Below are positions 58,876 through 64,000 of a stretch of 64,000 bases of DNA, piece by piece. Position 1 is the stretch's first letter; each line of letters starts with the position of its first letter. The stretch lies in assembly GCA_963920635.1 (NCBI GenBank), contig OY987301.1:46227820-46291819 (forward strand), given 5' to 3'. Both the position numbers and the translations under genes were made by a program. Under the pieces are notes generated by a model. The model had not been told where the DNA came from. It worked only from the letters and a program-made list of their open reading frames with translations, and did not search any database. This DNA comes from Pseudeuparius sepicola. Its lineage: Eukaryota; Arthropoda; Insecta; Coleoptera; Anthribidae.

Positions 58876-59220
58876 GACACGTGTCCGGGCGCAGAAAACA
58901 CGGCGCCCCTTATAATCCGCTCCCAGATCGCCGCCCAGCGCGACCGAAGGAGCTGTCAATTGGCGCGCCAATTAATGTCAACGCGGCGGCGGCCGACACG
59001 GCCGTTATTAACTTTTCGGGAGGGCAAAACGAGGACCGAAACACGGCCACAATACCGTGGGCCATTACACGCATTAATCCACTCCCGCAGACGTCGGTTG
59101 CTTCTTCTTCAGCTCCGGAGCGTCGACGACCTTGACGGTCCCCGCCGGAATCTGGTTCTACTGGAAATGCGCCGAAGATGCTGAAGAACACAAAAGGGTT
59201 ACCGGCTGCGGACCATGCGC
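58876..59220. other. CpG-rich island, candidate regulatory element
   Basis: Dense CpG (GCGGCGGCGGCCG) with the palindrome AATTGGCGCGCCAATT at 58958-58973, GTTATTAAC and GCATTAATCC. It is open in several frames on both strands because of GC content, with no domain. Confidence 0.35.
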
Positions 59221-59530
59221 GATATATTGCGCTCGAAATTTTGTGTTATAATAAGTAGTGGTCTAGTCGAGATTTGTTGCATAGATGCTACAAAAAAAAA
59301 ACAATAACTATTTCCACTTCACCTAACAGCCGTTGGAATAGGTTTTGAGGTACCTATATATTATCGATTTTATGTAGTTCCTTCTTGCTTTGGTATCATT
59401 ATATGCATTGCTCTATTACTAGTGTCATTGCTACATTTTTTTCGTTTGTGCAAGTTTGTTCGAGAAATCTGGCAACGTAACGGAGATCGATCGGAATTTA
59501 AGGTTATATCGTAGTAAAACGATTATTCTA
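59221..59530. other. Intergenic, nothing seen
   Basis: AT-rich DNA with no feature noted. Confidence 0.5.
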
Positions 59531-60128
59531 CAGTGTGTGTCAGTTTGATACTTTAAATATCGGTGTTTTTAATGGAACAACCAACTTATTATTTTTTCTT
59601 TTTTACTATATTGCACTTAAAGAGCTCTACATTGATGTGCATTTTTTTATTTAGGCCCTTTGCATGGCCTGCTATGATATAAAACGTAAATTTGCCTTTT
59701 TATTACGAACGCCCTGTATTAACTATATAGGCCAATAAAATAGTGCAATTTCAAAGCCGTAGTAGGTACACCTCTATCGAAAGAAAAAAAATAACAATAA
59801 AATGTTTTATCCTGTTAATTCAGGCTGCCCGCAAACATTGGTAGTATTTTTCGAAATTTGCACCTAAATTATAAGCACTCTGTTTAAGGTGCAACTTTAA
59901 AACTTGGTATTAAGGGTTTTGAAGCATGTCTGAATCGATTGGACAATTAGCTTTTTTCTTTAAAAAATGCCTAATAGGAATTCGCTATTTTTGGGGATAT
60001 TATATGTATCATAGCAGGGCAAGCAAAGGGCCTAAATACAAAAATGCACATCTCCGAGTAGAGTAGAATTAAATTGGTTGTTCCATTAATAAATACCGAT
60101 TTTTCAAGTATCAAACTGAAACACACTG
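59531..60128. mobile_element. 598-bp TIR element, CAGTGTGT ends
   Basis: CAGTGTGTGTCAGTTTGATA at the left and the inverse of the right end (CAGTGTGTTTCAGTTTGATA) match. Further inverted pairing continues for about 170 bases (TTTAGGCCCTTTGC and its inverse at 60025). Non-coding. Confidence 0.85.
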
Positions 60129-63100
60129 TCTATGAAAATACCTTTATTTTACCGAAACAATTGATACAAACGACGTAACAAGCGATTTGAGGTAAGGTTA
60201 ACTGGTGGTCATGAACTTCACTATTCAACTATAACCTTAAAATATAAAAAATACTTACATTTGGGTGGATCAAACAACAAAAACTTTTCGAGCGTAGCAT
60301 TTTTTCTAGAACGTGTGTTACATAGTTGCCAAATCTAGCAGCTGTACCGAAATTAAATATTCCGCTGACCGTTTTTACGCTATGTAGCTATATCGGTTTT
60401 GCCCGAGTCTCCTTTCGACATTAGACATTTTAATTTTTAACAAAAATGAAAAAGCAAAATAACCCATTTTGGGCTGGTGGTGAAAAATGCATGCGCACTT
60501 CACAGTGCAAGGTAGGTACTACATCTGGTTGCATACTTTTGTCTGCGCCTCTATTTTTTTTAGTAAGGAAATAGTCTATATATTTCGTATATTAAAAATG
60601 GTTTGAAAACTTTTAATATACAACAGATAATAATTGTGTACGGATAGAGATTTTTGTTAACCGGTTACTCGCCCTTTTTGGCTGAATCCTATATACTTTT
60701 CAATCTGTTGACTCAGTTCAAAAGACCCCATGTTCCGTTCAGTGTACCCCTAATGGGTGTCATAACCTCTCTCGACTAAGCAATTTTAAACGAGCTAATA
60801 TATTATCCGCAAATTTTTCTTGCCACAAAAACATGGCGGCCTTGAATTAGTGGTTTCTCGTTCTTTGTTTATTTTTGGCGAGGCTGATGATCGCTTGCGT
60901 CGATGGAACAATATCGAAATATTTCTGTTATTTTCCCACGGTATTAAAAATCGTTAACCTGGGTCAACAGACAATAAACAATAGATGTTAACTGGCGTTT
61001 TCTAATAGATACAACGTTACTGCGCAACTATAGAAAGTGTTTTTGAATTCTAACTCGGTCGTTTTATTGTTGTGATCCCATTTCAATATTTTATCTATGG
61101 ATATGATGTTTATTACATATTTCAAATATTGTTCAAATATACCAAGTAATTTCTATAATAGACGACTTGACAATTTTTAAAACATATAACTTGGAACCAT
61201 TGTATAACGGTAAATTTTTCTATTAGCTTTTAATGAACACATTTGCACTATTTTCGAACCTACTCAAATATTTTGCATTGTAAACTTTCGTTGTTCTATT
61301 TATATAGTTCTGTAATTTTAAGGACTAGAAATTGTGCCTGCAAGTCAGCTAAAGGTTACAACGCTAATTTGGGAGCAAATTAATAATGTCGGATAACAAC
61401 AGTGCCTGACAAGTATACCTATTTGTGAAAGTAACAAGAAAGATGGTACCTAACCAAGGCAGCGAGCTCGGAATTTCATCCTTGAAAAATCCAGTACACT
61501 ATAGTTTTTGTCATAATATGAGTACCAATTTTTTCTTCGCTTAGTTAATGAAATAATTTGAGGTTTTATTGTTTGAACACCTCTGACATCAATCGTTTGG
61601 AAATAGGGTACATTTTTTGACAACATGGTCCATTTAAATTCAGTGACGTCATACGCGGGTAAAACCTCTTTTAAAAAATTAAATGAGAGAAAATCTAGTT
61701 GTGCTTTTTCAGTTTCAAATAGGGCAAAGGCGTTATGGGTGTAAAATCTCTTTATGCCATAATAAAAGTTTAATTATTAATTTGTTGCCATATATTAATA
61801 ATCTTGAAATTTGCATACCTTGAAGGGCTTGAAGTATAGTTGATAAATCCGAGTGGTTTATTTGTATTGACCCTTTGGGGTAAAATCTTAACAATGAACA
61901 TTATGCACATTTACCTACTCCGTGGGTTTTTTTGTGAAGGGAAGTTGCGACTATGTGGAATCTCTTTATTGTATGCTTCGTAATGGCGTAGTGTTTACCT
62001 TCGAGTTGTGCCGTTTGGTTTTTATGACATTATAAATCCAAGATGGCCGCCATACAAGATATTTATTCCTTCCATCAACAATCACTCCTTCCAGAGGGTT
62101 CATATACGCAAAATGTGCATAGAATATTTTCTATTCTGCAGGAGCAGATGAACAAATTTAGTAGTTATACAATTTTCCATATCTTCTACCGTTTACGAGT
62201 TATGATCCATTATATATGTCACCATCGGTGTGGAACCATCCGTTATTTATTAAGGGTGAAAAAATAATGATTGTGCTGCTATTTACTCACAATAACTTTA
62301 ATATTACACTTATGTACAACAAACATTACAAATAGAGTCATTAAAATGGTATGAAACACACTTTAATGATACATACAGGATGTCCGGTTAATAATTGTCC
62401 AAATAGCAACTTACCCGACATATTTCGGGCCAAAATATAACGATTGAGGCTAACATGCCTTAATAGCTCATAATTGTTTAAGAGATACAGGGCGTCAACG
62501 GTTGAAGTTCATTTTTTAAAAGTGAATTATGGCTATAGGTCTCCCAAAATAATGAAGCTGCTGAACTGAAATTTGGCACTGCTCTATTTTTGGGGACGAA
62601 GAATAAGCTGAAGACGTCAATTTCTACGTATCTCACAGAAGGCGCCACTTGCACTTTGAATCGTGACTTTACTCGCAACTTTCTTCAGTACAATACTATG
62701 CTTATTATAGAACATATATTAAGTACCGAATCATATAATAATAAAACCTATGAATAAAGAACCAGTAAGGAGCAAATTTGGGCGTAACGCTCGACTGGGA
62801 TAGTCTCTGCATATGGCGGGATGCCGTTTCCGTTTTTACAGTGGCGCGCACCTTTGAGTTGTTTCGACAAACTAATCGAGGCAGAAATCATAATTTTTCG
62901 TGAAATCAGTACCTACAATATAGACAAAACATTATGAGGCACGTTTATGTCTTTAAATTTAGGAATCCTTGACGATACAGCAATTGTAATTTTAAATTTC
63001 CAATTATGATGAAGTAGGTACCTACACAAACACCTACGCCACTTTGGTGCAAAAAGTTAATTTAAATTGCAAAATTACTTACCGATGGATTATTTATCCT

Positions 63101-64000
63101 CAAACATTTAGTTTTGGAGGTGAGGGAAGTGCCACAAGCCACACAGCTAAGCATAATAACTCGAAAAAGTATCTAAATACCACATACCACCTATCCCCGT
63201 TTCAGATATTAAAGTATTGTGTCAAAACTTGGTTACTACTCAGGGCGATTTTCGCCTCACGTATTTATTAATACAAATAGATTTTGAATTCTTCGTGGGA
63301 TTCTTTATTCAAAGAATGAAACCAATAGCAAAATTTACCTAATATTAATCTTTCTCCTGCTTTTTAGTAGCTTTGGCGGCACTTTACAGTCAACGTGCAT
63401 AATATAACAACAACACTATATAACAGCCAAAATAATAGCGACAACATTACAACCATAAAATTTTGAAAAAATAAAAAGTTAAACTGTCAATCAATCTCTT
63501 GCTATAATTTTTCTGCACAAGACGAAAAAAAATCGTCAAAATCGGTTGGAAAATAACGAAAGAAAAAAGTGACCAAAGAATTGCTACTTTACTTCATTCC
63601 ACTGCGAGTGGAAGGAGAAAACTCTGTCAAGTCAACACTGAGACGGTATTGTGTCAAGTACCTACTCTATCTACTGCAATACAGATGTACATCTATAGTT
63701 CAGATTTGTCTTTTATCATTTTGTTGTTATTGAAGCGATATTCCGCACTCTTATCTCTATTGTGATCTAAAGGAAGAAAATTATATCTATTTTTTTTTGA
63801 GAATTTCCCGTTGGAGATAGCCTTACTGCAACTAATTACTATGCATTCCATTGTGGCAATAGCAAATTAAGTGCATACCGTGTACACAGCGAAAATCGTC
63901 GGAGGATGGCTATAATTATGGGCCACAATAATTTCACAGGGCCGACCGGCATAAACACCGGCCTGTTTCCTCCACTTCTTCATTTTGTGCTGCCTCTCCA
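60129..64000. other. Long stretch without recognised gene
   Basis: AT-rich, with a mildly CpG-containing patch at 62750-62880 that holds a CAGTGGCG-type word, and single TE ends at 62374 (CAGGATGTCCGG) and 62487 (CAGGGCGTC). The short frames at 62043-62267, 62478-62678 and 63044-63271 match nothing I know. Confidence 0.45.

Overview
The window is nuclear DNA from an insect: AT-rich (roughly two-thirds A+T by eye) and packed with transposable elements typical of insects. These are Tc1/mariner-like elements with CAGGGTGAG termini, hAT-like elements with CAGTGGCG termini, an errantivirus-type LTR element, Penelope-like elements (PLEs) and a Dong/R4-like LINE. The element set would suit a beetle, but the order cannot be fixed from this sequence alone. 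I found no intact host protein-coding gene. Every coding stretch I recognise is a broken or truncated copy of a mobile element or repeat-associated gene, so the window is best read as a gene desert or a very large intron/intergenic region.

Layout. 0.7-2.0 kb: dead hAT-like element. 2.6-3.65 kb: hammerhead-like motif of a retroelement tail, then a fold-back element. 5.1-6.8 kb: mariner-like element with a gutted transposase. 7.8-9.7 kb: large inverted duplication carrying two facing copies of a repeat-associated Cys-rich gene. 11.8-13.0 and 14.2-14.9 kb: TIR elements. 18.15-18.57 kb: perfect (ATATT)85 array, then a two-copy tandem repeat, a decayed half element, hairpins, a GATA array and two MITEs (18.7-22.1 kb). 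22.2-28.0 kb: an errantivirus-like LTR element on the minus strand with a 4-bp target duplication. It is deleted between RT and env, and its right LTR was later split by a 5'-inverted PLE. 28-41.9 kb: mostly unique DNA with GC/CpG-richer islands, three diverged copies of an unknown repeat, a solo-LTR candidate and MITEs. 41.9-42.4 kb: a palindromic PLE tail with two opposed hammerhead-like motifs. 43.7-45.2 kb: second mariner-like copy. 48.0-49.0 kb: hAT-type MITE with a nested palindrome. 49.6-51.2 kb: second PLE (RT plus GIY-YIG), minus strand. 52.3-53.5 kb: another fold-back element. 55.8 kb: possible Crypton-type recombinase fragment. 57.0-58.3 kb: two near-identical 5'-truncated LINE copies in (TAA)n. 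59.5-60.1 kb: MITE. The last 4 kb shows nothing recognisable.

The strongest signals are three. First, a very high density of long, near full-length inverted repeats (nine between about 0.4 and 1.9 kb), any of which would form long double-stranded RNA if transcribed. Second, several retroelement tails carrying the hammerhead-ribozyme core. Third, a clear nested insertion history at 22-28 kb. Scattered GC/CpG-rich islands with homeodomain-type TAAT sites, set in otherwise AT-rich gene-free DNA, may be cis-regulatory modules of a distant gene; this last point is inference only.
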